64,000 bases of DNA from Pararge aegeria. Taxonomy: Eukaryota > Arthropoda > Insecta > Lepidoptera > Nymphalidae. The stretch's first letter is position 1, and every line of letters starts with the position of its first letter. Shown here one piece after another: positions 1 to 11,300 of this stretch. Made by a program: the position numbers and the translations under genes. The notes beneath the pieces are model-generated. The model was given only the letters and a program-made list of their open reading frames with translations, had not been told where the DNA came from and made no database searches. Location of the stretch: positions 5,766,001-5,830,000 of the forward strand of contig NC_053187.1 of NCBI RefSeq assembly GCF_905163445.1, read 5' to 3'.

Positions 1-540
1 AGTCCGAAAAGTGAGGCCTAGGATCACAGTTGATCCCTCCGTAAATGAGGCTGAAGTCTGACTCACTAGGCTGCTGTTTCTTAACATAAATCCAAATGAA
101 AGTGGAAAAGTGGTCTGGTCACAAAATATGGTCCTGTCATTGGCTGGTATCTTGTTGTGCTGGCACGCTTCTTGCTGGCAAAACTGGGTACTGTGTGGCT
201 AAAGTGCGCCTATCGTGTTCGAAAGCGTTCCTGTGGGTACATCCTTAGGAACACTGTCCGACTGCAGCAGCTCTGCGGCTTTCGGCAGTATGTCTATGAG
301 GATTTCATAGGGTTAAAAAACCAAGTTAGTAGTAAAAGAGCTTTTTGTGACGGAGCTCGTCCGTAGAAGCTGTGTTGTGTCTGAGTGTGTGTGTGTCTGA
401 GTGAGTGTGTGTCTGAAGGACGTTTTATACCGATTACCTATGTACCTATTACCGATGCAATATGTCATTAAGTGAGCGTCTCAGTAAAGTAAATAAGTTG
501 TATTTATCTTTAAACTTATAAATTAGAATATCTAATTTTT
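1..540. other. no gene seen
   Basis: A 69-codon frame at 157-366 has no recognisable family. A short GTGT/GAGTGT-rich stretch lies near 378-412. Nothing else is supported. Confidence 0.6.
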
Positions 541-766
541 TCGACATGCGAGGCACAGCGGTGAGCACTGTGGTTTTAAGTGGGAGGTCTTGGGTTTGAT
601 CCCCTACAGAAGCAATTTGGGAATTTATAACCAGTAAATATTCTCTTTAAATTCTGCATATCTGTCATACCCGTAAAAGTTAACCAGTTGTGATCTTAGC
701 CAGCACCATCACCTACCAGCAGGTGAGATTGCGGTAAAGGGCTAACTTGTAGTGGTAAAAAAAAGG
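541..766 (+). repeat. tRNA-headed SINE, family A, diverged copy
   Basis: Head GCACAGCGGTGAGCACTG with a B-box-like GGGTTTGATCCCC, body GGGAATTTATAA, tail CAGGTGAGATTGCGGTAAAG, GGCTAACTTGTAGTGG and A-run. The middle is eroded. Confidence 0.8.
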
Positions 767-1409
767 TACTCATAAAAGCCTTATTCGCGAGCAACGCCGT
801 AAAGATAGCTAGTGAGACATAAACATTCAAATGAATTCCATTTTTCAACTCCAACCTTAAGTGGAATAAAATGTATGCAACCACGTGTAACAGCTGTGCT
901 TCAGAATTTCTTTACGGAATATTTATACGCCGTTACGCTGTGCCTCTCAAATGAAACGTAGTTGATTTCTTTGAAATTGTTGACCTCGTTCGGCGTTGGG
1001 CTTTTAACATGATGAAGGGCGTTTTTGTATAAGGGAGTTCTTGCACTTCAATTCTACAAGCATAAAACCCAAACGAAAAGCTGGATTGAAAATATACTTT
1101 CATTTATACAGAAGGTTTAATATAAGAAAGTATGTATCATCAATCGTCAGCCAAAAATCATCAATCATTTAATTGTTTGGCGTAATCATCAATTTCATCT
1201 TTGTCAGTGACATCATTTTAAATCATCATTTTTAACCGCCCTTAACCGTCCACAGCTGGACTTAAAACTCTTCCATCGGATGAGTTTGCCCATAGTCACC
1301 TGATAACGACTAAGACATCGGGAGGTATCTTTGCATCGTTCGAGTCCATGTACGACTGGAGTGTATCTTACTTTTACTTTTTCGGATTGAAACTTGCCGA
1401 TAGCCACCT

Positions 1410-1640
1410 GAGGGTTTGCTACGGCGTCACCGGGGAAGAGCGCGAGAGCTCGTCATGAGAAGAGCCCCAGGACTCGTCGACATCGGGGGTAGGTGGGAGA
1501 TGTCGACCTGAGGCTGCCTCCTGCGAGGACTCGGACCTCGGCTCGGTTCGAATTTTGGACTAATCATTGTCTAGTCCGAAAGCCCCCGTGAAAGTTACAA
1601 GGGTCCACGTCCGGATGACGTCAGACTAGAGTGTATGGTT
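1410..1640 (-). other. GC-rich island with short coding-like frame, unidentified
   Basis: GC content rises sharply here. On the minus strand a frame reads EPRSESSQEAASGRHLPPTP then DVDESWGSSHDELSRSSPVT and P-stop, preceded by another open piece ending in a stop. I do not recognise the sequence. It may be a decayed transposon ORF or exon of an unknown gene; no splice or start evidence is convincing. Confidence 0.3.
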
Positions 1641-1754
1641 AATAGAGTCGTATTTAAATGGAAATACCCACCAACTCAATGTCATGAGCATTGGTTGTTG
1701 TTAGTCAAATATAATTTTATTTAATTATATTTGGGTTCGAGATGCAGTCATTGG

Positions 1755-2060
1755 GTATTTGGGGTAACTTTCGGGGGCCCGAGTTCGAATCCTAGCTCGC
1801 ACCTTTAACTTTTCTAGCTACGTGTGTTTTAGGTTATTTAAATATCACTTGCTTAAACGGTAAAGGAAAACATCTTAAGGAAATCTGCATGTCTGAGTTA
1901 TACATAATGTTCTCAAAGGTGTGTGGAAACCACCAATCCGCAATTTGCGGATTGGTGGTTTCCACACAAAAGACACGTGCTCTGTGGTGGGATCATCAAA
2001 ATCATTATCATTCAACCCATTAAGGGTTGATGTGATGATAATGATGATGGTGATACTTGG
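1755..2060 (+). repeat. SINE family B with internal inverted copy
   Basis: Head with B box GAGTTCGAATCCTAGCTCGC, body CTTGCTTAAACGGTAAAGGA, then at 1920-1968 the GTGTGGAAACCACCAATCCG segment is followed directly by its own inverse in place of the normal CTGGGCCAGCGTGGTGGAC part. The 3' part (GTGCTCTGTGGTGGG, then ATCAT-rich tail) follows, itself with a partial inverse at about 2000-2055. Confidence 0.8.
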
Positions 2061-2089
2061 GTTTCAGGTTCTCTTCCTTTGCTTTCAGA

Positions 2090-5000
2090 TTTTGAATATA
2101 TGGTTTTTGAATATATGTTCCTTTAGCGCGGGAGTGTGTTAGAAGCAAGTTCAATTTGCGTTATAAGCAAATTCCAAGGCTGAAGTTGTCGGCAGTCTTG
2201 TGAGCGAGAACCTTTACTAGTTACCAGCCTGTAAGTTATTACAGTCCTGGTACGATGATAGGGCATCCGAGGATAAGTGAGTTTTATTTCCAACACTACC
2301 TGAAAAGTTTGATGCGCACTGCAATCGTTTAAAATGCTTAGACTATGATCGGCTATGGGCCGATTTTAATAAGATTTGCATTTGGTTTGTATTATCTCAG
2401 AATAGATTCTTGATAGATTCTTGATAATAATAATAATAATTCATTTATTTGCATTAAAAATGGGTTAAATTATAAGCAATAAATAGAGGTACAACTATAT
2501 GTGCAAATTTATTGCGGATAAAAATCTATTTAATTAGTATATTAGGTATTAGTTTTAGATTCATCAACTCAAAATGTTAACTTATATTAGTCGAATTAAG
2601 AAATACTATTTTTAAAATAGTTTTAAAAGCGTAAACATTGAAGATGACAATTGAAGACTGTACTAACGCAATCACATTAGCATACTCCGTAGGCGCTCAA
2701 GTGGATTAAATACGTAGCATATAAAGCTATTGAGGTCAAATATACTCAGCTAACTAGATGTGACAGGTGCTGGGACACCAAGCAAATATTATATTCCTGA
2801 AACGCCTTGCTCTATCCTAAGGAATTTGCATGTATAAGTTTGCATCCCCACATTTAATATTATTGATTCGAAACATAGTCTGTTACCATTCGGATTAGTT
2901 AATTCAAAAGGAAAGTGATATATAATTAATGAATGAATAAATATACCACGACAATACACACATCGTCATCTAGCCCTAAAGTAAGCGTAGCTATATGGGT
3001 ATTAAGATAGCTGTTTTTTTCATTCATAAAAACAAAAAAAAAAGAACAAACACTTAAACACTTTCATTGCACACCACAAATATATTATAGACTAAGGAGA
3101 TACAAACTCCACACGAACACCTTATTTTGGAATACTAATATTTATAAAAAGTAGAATGCTATATTTATATAATGTTTATTTTTTTTATAATCACATTTGT
3201 GGATCTTCCAAGTATACGTGACATTGGCGAAATATAACGTGCCGATCGCACACGTGAAAGTTAAAAAAGCAAAAGAAGAAGATACAAACTCAAGTGACAG
3301 TGGCCAAGCGATGTCTGTTGCAGATCTGGAGTAAAGAAAAAAGCGCAGTCAATTATTTCCCCGTTTACTTATTCTCCGGACTTCATCTCCAGACAGAAGT
3401 CTGGTGATTAATGATCATAAGGAGGTGAAGTAGCGGGATGAAGAATGCAGAGGATCGTGTATCGCGCTCTAAAGTTGCATTGATGATTGAAAGCTCAAAA
3501 ATATTATCTTTAAGAGTTGGATAACAAAGTGTAAGTATATTTACTTAGCGGGTAATGGAGAGGACTTTTCTTGGAATACGTTATCGGATCAGTAATGAGA
3601 GAATGATATGAGCCCCCCATCGCCTATAAATAGACCTACTACTGTTTTCGAGAAACATTTCAAACTGCGTAGATAGTATTAAAGCCGAAAAATTATATAA
3701 GCTTCTTTTATATAAATAGCAAATATACGCTGAGTATATGCTTTTATAACTCGATACCCACAAAGGTTTTCTGTACTTTCCTAAGACGATATGCTGATAT
3801 CACTAATTTATGACCGTTATATTAGAATTACCACTCTGTAATTTATCTCCACTTATATTCTTCAGATCTACGCGAAATTTTAGCTAACCTAAATTGATAT
3901 TACAACCTATCCCATATAATAATTATTATTTAAATCAGTTTACATTTGACGGAGTTGTGTTGTAAAATCGTCTAACACTTTTAACCCTTCCCGCCTGGTT
4001 TCCAGGATAAAAAGTATGTCGTAGATCTCATATCATGCAAAGTTTCCTTAATTCAGTAGTTTCGCGGCAAAGTTACGACCAGAACGACAGACAGACAGAT
4101 AGACAGGCAGACAGACAGACAGGCAGACAGTTGGATAATAGAGTGCCTTCCTTAAAAACATTTTTAAAATAACTTCAATGTTCTGAATTCGTCACATATA
4201 CAGTTTTATTATAAGTATGTATATAAATGTATACATAATTTTGATTTATTTTGTTAGTGCGATAGGTATCATGGAATAATGCACAGGATATTTTTGAACT
4301 AGAAAAACACTTGTAATAATAATATTATAAATGCAAATATAATTTTGTGGGATGGTCTTTCTTTTACGAAACAACTTGCATTTTTCATTGCTTTTGTGGT
4401 AGTAGGGCAAATAAGCATGGTGTGTATAGTGCATTCAAGTAGAAAACGAGGGACTAGCCGCCGGCATTCTTAGTCGCAGATAAATAAAATGAGAGAACAT
4501 TCATCCTCAAAACTGAGTTTGAAAATATATTTCCTATCTTCAAAAGAATACAATATTACAATATTACAATAAATGTGCTGAAATTTGTAAAGTTGGATGT
4601 AAACAAAGCAATTTCCACAGCGAAAGAGCGTAGCTCTATTTATCCTTGCAGTGTATATCGTTTCATTAAATTATCCCGCGACGGAGACCGATGGCAAGTC
4701 GTCCAAACTTGACGTGGCGTCGACTTGTCTCCCTGGCATTTCAGTTTGTGTATAAAATAAAATCGTTTAAAGGAAAACAGTTAAATAGTGCATCGCTACT
4801 GAATACTGCAAGAATAAGGGATACCAGATTAAATGGGTAGGTAATAGAACAGTATTGTGAGTAGCCTGTCAAATTTGAATATAGATTGCTTGTAAGCTGA
4901 GTATCCTGCATCAGCAGATTCTACACACACTTAAAAGATATTTGCTTCTTCCTAGCGTTTTACTTTTTTAAAACGCAAGCATGGTACGCAATGGACAATT

Positions 5001-5620
5001 CTTTGTCCAATGCGAACTTGCAGAAACCATGAACACGACTAATATCAAAGTGTTTCTGGAACAGGTGGTTAGTTACTTCATTCCATTTAGCAGTTGTCAG
5101 TAATTAGTTTACCTCTAATGTTCTAAACGTGTACCATAAAATGGGGAAATGGGAAAAGTTTATGAGCTAGCATCAAAACGCGGGTGTGAATGTGCGCAAG
5201 GCGTTTTCACTGTTACAATGCTTATGCTATGCTACTGTATACACTTTGCACTGCATACAATAATGGCTGAATAAGGGTTCTGTATGTTATTAAGTCTGTG
5301 GCATCGGAGTTATTACTATGTCCGTTACTTCGACGCATCTTGAGGCAAGTCTCTGTTACTTTTTTGGTGAGTTAACGTCTGTTATGATGATGATACGTTG
5401 AAGATACTACATTATTATTATGATATTTTCTGCTATATAAATTCATAAAAAGTAGGATCCTTTTGTAGATGTAGTAGAAGAGGAGTTCACGCATGAAGAC
5501 GGGCAGTCAAGCTGCAACACTCATCATACAATAGATATTAGTTGTCTCTCTATGAAAAATTAGAAGGAGGTACATAGTACCCAGACCCGTCTACATGGCT
5601 TAATGGTGCGAAGAGGCTTT
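2090..5620. other. intergenic AT-rich DNA
   Basis: Holds (TAA)n near 2423-2440, a Helitron-like piece at about 3955-4140 and the (GACA)n. No coding region, RNA gene or other repeat is recognised. Confidence 0.6.
4083..4132. repeat. (GACA)n microsatellite
   Basis: About 12 units of GACA/GGCA with a few GATA variants. It sits at the end of a TTTCGCGGCAAAGTTACGAC element of Helitron-like character (from about 3955). Confidence 0.85.
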
Positions 5621-5624
5621 ATCA

Positions 5625-5832
5625 TCATCATCATTCATCACTTCAAGCAATGAACAATGAGAATGAGTTAAGGCCGTAGTCCACGACGCTAGCCAGTGCG
5701 GATTGGTGGACTCCACACACCTTTGAAAACATTATATAGAACTCTCAGGCATGCAGGTTTCCTCACGATGTTTTCCTTCACCGTTGAAGCAAGTGATAAT
5801 TTAACAACTTAAAACGCACAGAACTTAGAATA
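5625..5832 (-). repeat. SINE family B
   Basis: ATCATCATCATTCATCA tail, TTAAGGCCGTAGTCCACGAC, GTGCGGATTGGTGGACTCCA, CTCACGATGTTTTCCTTCAC. The tRNA-like head is lost after 5832. Confidence 0.8.
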
Positions 5833-6295
5833 GAGAGAGTTCAAATAAAGAGCACCGCAGAGATCGGTACAAAGATGTTCAAACTTGACAAGGCATAGTT
5901 TTATATGTTTGTACTACTTCGCAACCTGTATTCAATAAATCAATAGCTCTTATTGCCATCGACATATGGGTTGCAATAAAACTAATAATATTACAGCTTT
6001 AGATCTTGAGTATCAATAGAACTCAACTCGGAACAAGGATTTCACGGAAACTTGACCCCTCTTAGATGTTTCTCAAAGTCTTTGAATACAGAAGTACACT
6101 TTGATGTTTATAAGCATCTGTGAGAGAGCGTATTTACGTAACTTGTTTCGCATTTGAAGTTTCATACTTATATAATATATTTAAATATGTGAACTGAGAG
6201 GCTTCCACTATTTTGAATGGAATTCATATACTTACCTAATTGATTTCTTAGCCGCATCGTGCGAAAAGTTTAAACTTTTGACATAAACGAAGCGT

Positions 6296-6683
6296 TAAGT
6301 TAGTGGTCCCGAGTTTGATTTTCAGCAGGGCCAATTTCGGAATTTTCTGTGGTCTGGTCTGGTGGGAATCTAGTGAGAAGAGATGCTAGTTAACACCCAA
6401 CCGACAATGACATCGTCATCATCATCATATCAACATATTACCTACTGGCCATTACAGGGCACAGGTCTTCTCCCTCAATGAGAAGGGGTTAAGGTCGTAG
6501 TCCACTACGCTGGCCCAGTCCGGATTGATGGACAATGGCGTGCCGCTAAGCAATTTAGCGTTCCGGTACGATGTCGCGTAGAAACCGATTAGGGGTACCG
6601 CTATTATCTTAGACATCATCACTTACTATCTGGTTCGATTGGAGTGAAGGGTTAACTTGTAGTGAGTGGGCTAAAAAAAAACC
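6296..6683 (+). repeat. SINE family A interrupted by a SINE family B insertion
   Basis: Family A head and body (CCGAGTTTGATTTTCAGCAG, TCTGTGGTCTGGTCTGGTGG), then family B sequence at about 6415-6535 in reverse orientation. Family A then resumes with GTGCCGCTAAGCAATTTAGC and ends GGTTAACTTGTAGTGAG plus A-run. Confidence 0.8.
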
Positions 6684-7290
6684 TTAGTTTCTTAAAAACC
6701 TTACCCTTTACCTTATTCTTATTTACCTTAACCTTATTATTTACCATCCCTGTAATAGCTTAGTGCGTGCATTTGCACCAGTTCCTTTGTGATAGGCACT
6801 TCACGTGTTTCACGTCACAACCATAGCGAACAGGCGTGTTTCTACAAACAAAGTGGGCCAAAGGAAACTTTTTCTATTTTCTAACATCACCAGCAAAACA
6901 GTCGTTAGGATTCTTTTATAGAGCTTATTCACTGTGATTATACTATTTGTTTAACCTATACACAGTATATATTAGGTATTTAAAAAGTTACCCTTCATTC
7001 CTTGTAATTCATTTCACCACAGATTATAAGGCAGGTACTAAAGGATGAATAGGGGAGAGTTTGAGGGCTTATTACATTTTAGTGATTTTTTGAAACGTTT
7101 TTGTACTTTCAGGCTTAGAAGCAAGCATTTCTAACAAATAATGTCTGAAGTCTCATATGCCTTCACTATAGGTTTCCCTGCACCGTATGTACCAACAACT
7201 GTGAGATTGATGTAGGACCTTATACTTTGCATGTTTAAAACTATTTTGGATATAATAAAGTTTTGCCCACGAAATGAATATTCTGAGGAT

Positions 7291-7483
7291 CAGTGGCGTG
7301 CATAGACGGTATGTACAGGGTATGCAGATGATATAAAATGAAGAAAATCTCCAGTACGAGTTATAAATACTTAAGGGTAGGCTTTTTATAACTATTACAA
7401 TGCCTGTCCTTAAGTTATTTATAACTCGCACAGGAGATTTTCTTCATTTTATATCATCCGCATACCCTCTATGCACGCCACTG
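7291..7483. mobile_element. hAT-type MITE, complete, with 8-bp TSD
   Basis: A 193-bp foldback element. Outer ends CAGTGGCGTGCATAGA and the complementary TCTATGCACGCCACTG, and most of the length is one imperfect hairpin. The 8-bp direct repeat CTGAGGAT flanks it perfectly (7283-7290 and 7484-7491). The size and TSD length point to a non-autonomous hAT-superfamily element. Related pieces occur at 30381-30534, about 16830-17095 and perhaps 58537-58710. Confidence 0.9.
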
Positions 7484-8049
7484 CTGAGGATTATGCATAT
7501 TCCTATTGTTTATTAGAAACAGAGCAACACTGCCAGAGGACTAACTGACGTGACTCTGTCCTCTCTTAAGTACTAATGTTATAAAAGCGAAAGAAACTAA
7601 AGTTATATAAAATAAAGTCAATATGTTTTACTACGATAGGTTTAATAGCGTAAATATGAAAATTATCATATCGTACTATTTGTTGCCCGTGACTTCGTCT
7701 GCGTTTGATTTTGTTTTTTGATGTGGTATTCAATTTAGTTGTAGTTCTAAAAAAATTAAAGTATTCAGTATTGCTAAGCTTTAAATGAGGGGTTTGCAGC
7801 TGTCCGCTAAGGAGTTCTGTCCTCTATCTCCAACCACATTCATATATAAATCCTAAGAATTGCTTATTTGACATGGCTGTAAAGACAGTCGTTAGAAGAG
7901 AGAAACGTGGATGAAAACGCTTAATCTACTTCCATTCAATGCGTACAATTCATTTAAGCGCATACACATAGGTATTTAATACTATATCGATTATACTCGA
8001 TAAATATCTATAGTATCTGATATTTATTCATCGATGCGATTCGTCTAAT

Positions 8050-8310
8050 TATTCATTAGTGTTATGAAAATGAAGCTTAATTTACTATACTCCGCGAAAA
8101 GCAGGAGAATCTGTGTGGGTAATTTATAATTTCTTCCATCCTTATACTCCACACCAAAAAGATATTCGGCAATGTACCCTGTACGCACGTTTCGCTCCGA
8201 AACCGGAGCATCCTCAGGAGATGTTGACTTTACAATGAATAAATGTTTAAGATACTTGTTAATAATTTTCATAATATATCATGGACTTCCACAAAGTAAC
8301 GCCTGCTTTT
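8050..8310 (-). repeat. ~250-bp dispersed repeat (family D), copy 1
   Basis: Contains the motif set TCCTCAGGAGATGTTGAC, CGAAACCGGAGCAT, ACGCACGTTTCGCTCC and CTTTGTGGAAGTCCATG. Its reverse complement stays open across the element (SPEDAPVSERNVRTGYIAEY). It matches four other copies in this window. No TIR, TSD or tRNA head is recognised, so the class is unknown. Confidence 0.75.
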
Positions 8311-8319
8311 ATCCAATAT

Positions 8320-11300
8320 AACTAATTAGTTCGAAGATACTTATAATAGGTATTCCAAGAAAAAACTTTCTGTCCCGAATTTATTTAAATCAAACAAAAT
8401 AACGGGATTTCGTTAATCTAAATGCTAATAATGCGCGTTCTAATATAAGCGAACTGGGTTTTCATCCCGACACCCGCTTTGTTTTCTTGATTGGGAAATA
8501 AAAGTATTTATTGTCTCAATGATTGGTCGAAGATTTATATCCCATTAATATTTTATGAATACTCTACGCCAGAGAAATAAAAGAGAAATTCTACATCACA
8601 CTAATTTGTAACTACAGATATCAGTGGAAATTTATTTACAAAATTTATTAAAACTATACAAATATATATTATACTATATAAATTTGTATAACTATATATA
8701 GTATAATATAACTTTACTATATAATACCATTATTACATACAAAAATATGAAAACCCCCAACTTTCAATACATACAATATACATATATAGTATATATAGTG
8801 TAAATTATTCTCCTAGTCTAGCCCTTTTCTTTTCAATGCCCTTCTTGAGGGAGCTGTGAATGATGATGATGATGCTGTGGCGGCATACAGTGTGAGCATA
8901 CAGAGTATACAGTGGATCCTCAGTGTTTAACACACGGTGTAATATTTATTTGGCAAAACTGTAACTAATAGCAACGTTTTTTTACAAAATGCAATTTATG
9001 TAACGTGATATCTTGCCATTTTCGTCAATTTTTAACTTTTCCTATCTATGCCAAAATAACACGACGTAATATTAAAAAGATACGTTTGTTATTTATTAAA
9101 TAAAAGAAATTTGTTGAACTGTAAACAACGTTCTTTGTGACTTAGCTTAGCAAGAATCGAGAAAATTAATTCAAACTTGAAACCATTTTTTTCTTAGTAT
9201 TCGAAAATACATTAAGATTTTTTAGATTAGAATAAAATAAGTTATTTCAAGAAGGTTCACAAGATCGTAAGATACGCGTTTCCAATGGACCGTTGCTATT
9301 ATGAGTTTTAATGACTTCCGTCATTGCTTCTGAACTTTTCGCCTTTTCCCTTAATTCCACTAATTACGATCTGAACCAATGAATACGCTGATCTTTACTG
9401 ATTTGCTCGATAACTTTTAATTTTATCAATTCAGAACTAAGCTTTGTCCATGATATATACGGCAATAATTGCAGTGTTGTTTGCCTACAATAACTGGCGT
9501 TTGTTATTTCAGTCAGTTTTAATATTAAGTGGTTCCCTCATGGATTGACCACTAAATAAAGGTTTTCCTTCGATTCTCTTTGGCAAGCACCACCCAAAAT
9601 TGTTTAAAGATACCAGTAGCACTTTGCATGAGCCAGCCGTAAAGATTCAGTCTCGTGTAATCCCATTACAAGTAATTTGACTATGAAATCTATGAGTATG
9701 GTATGAGCCATACGATTTGGTGTTTTGGTTGAATTTGGCTAAATGTTATTTTAGTTAAGTATAACGGAATGCAGCGCGAAAATTAGTTAATTTTTTTCTT
9801 TTTCGTGGTAGTCAGAGTACATATTTTGTGTGATACAACTGATGACACGAAGTCATTCTTTGCCACTTTTTCTTCTTCACATTTTCCATCTACTTCTTCT
9901 TTTTCTTCCCCTTACTCCACTTATTGTGTAATGCCAAACTTGAAGACTTTGGTATGTCAGTCTTGTTTCGCCTTATACGTACTTTTTTGTAAAAATACTT
10001 TTGTGGTGGAATAAACGCCACCTCTCGATCTCGAAGACTTGAATGTTACCTACTTATTGATATAAGTAAAGCATGCTTGATTCAATAAAATGATTCTTAG
10101 TATCAGTTGTTCCAAAAAAATCGGAATTTCGCATTAGTTTTAGTTAGCGACTAATGATCAACCAATGATGGACGCTTAAACTTTTAACAAGAAATTATCT
10201 AAGCAAACGTCTTACTACTTTCTACTGTCCTTCATAGTAGTTTGGTACAAAAAGACGAACATGGTGAAATGGCCAAAATTAATCATACATCCGAAGTTAC
10301 ATGGTAACTATAAACCACAAAAGCATAGTTCCCGCCAATAATGAAGATAATATGACCTTATCCATACAAATCCGATTTGGAGAAGGGACTTTTTTAATAA
10401 TCAAATTGGAACTAAATATTAATGCGTTGAGATTTCGTTAAATATTTGAGAACGTATCGTAAAATTGACTTTATGGATACAATAGAGGAAGAAGGATTAA
10501 AAGATAATAAAATACATAATTAACGTTGTATTATTTATTTCTGTCTGTGTTCCAGCCGCCCGGTACAGCGAGCGGCGTTTAATTGTTATGTTAAGTACAC
10601 GTAGTAACGCTACTTTACCAAATACTGATATTATCTTAGGGCCGATGCCCCGCAACGCAAACAAACCGCAGGGGCAATCTTGAGAAGGAAACAATTCAGC
10701 CAATAGTACTCTATATATTGAACATTCATTTACGATATAAACATTCATGACACAAACTATAAAACAAAACTATTTACACTATGTGAACCATCTTTACATA
10801 TATTAATATTGGTTATTGCTATAGGTGAAAAGAGATGATTTTTATTTATTCAAAGCTCCTTTTAAAGCGTCAATGAAAATTTAATTAAGTTTTACCTAAA
10901 TGAACACTGAAGGTAAAGGAAGGAATGCTTTGGCACCATCTGTCAATACTATTGCGTAAAGATTTGAATTTTATAGGAATCTAATCTTCGATTTTCGTAT
11001 TAGTGCTATTCTAAACGATATACTTATATTTGCTAAATCCTAATCACGTTAATGAGATTTATCAAAATAAAGATTTATATTATCTACACATGCTAACATT
11101 CCGAAACGAACATTAAATTTATTTATATTTTTTAATTTCTTGTAAGTTCTCCGTAAATAAATTATTATTTAAGGTATATTTTAGAGTATAAATATTATTT
11201 TTGTAATTTTTTTCTCCTCAAACTAGATCTCTCTAGAGAAAAAAATTGAGGATAGTATTTTATAGACATTTATAAATAATAAACATTTAAAAATGGTGTC

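Noticed and set aside
8045..8272. 75-codon minus-strand frame as a gene
   Set aside because: It is part of a dispersed repeat present at least five times in the window, so it is treated as repeat sequence.
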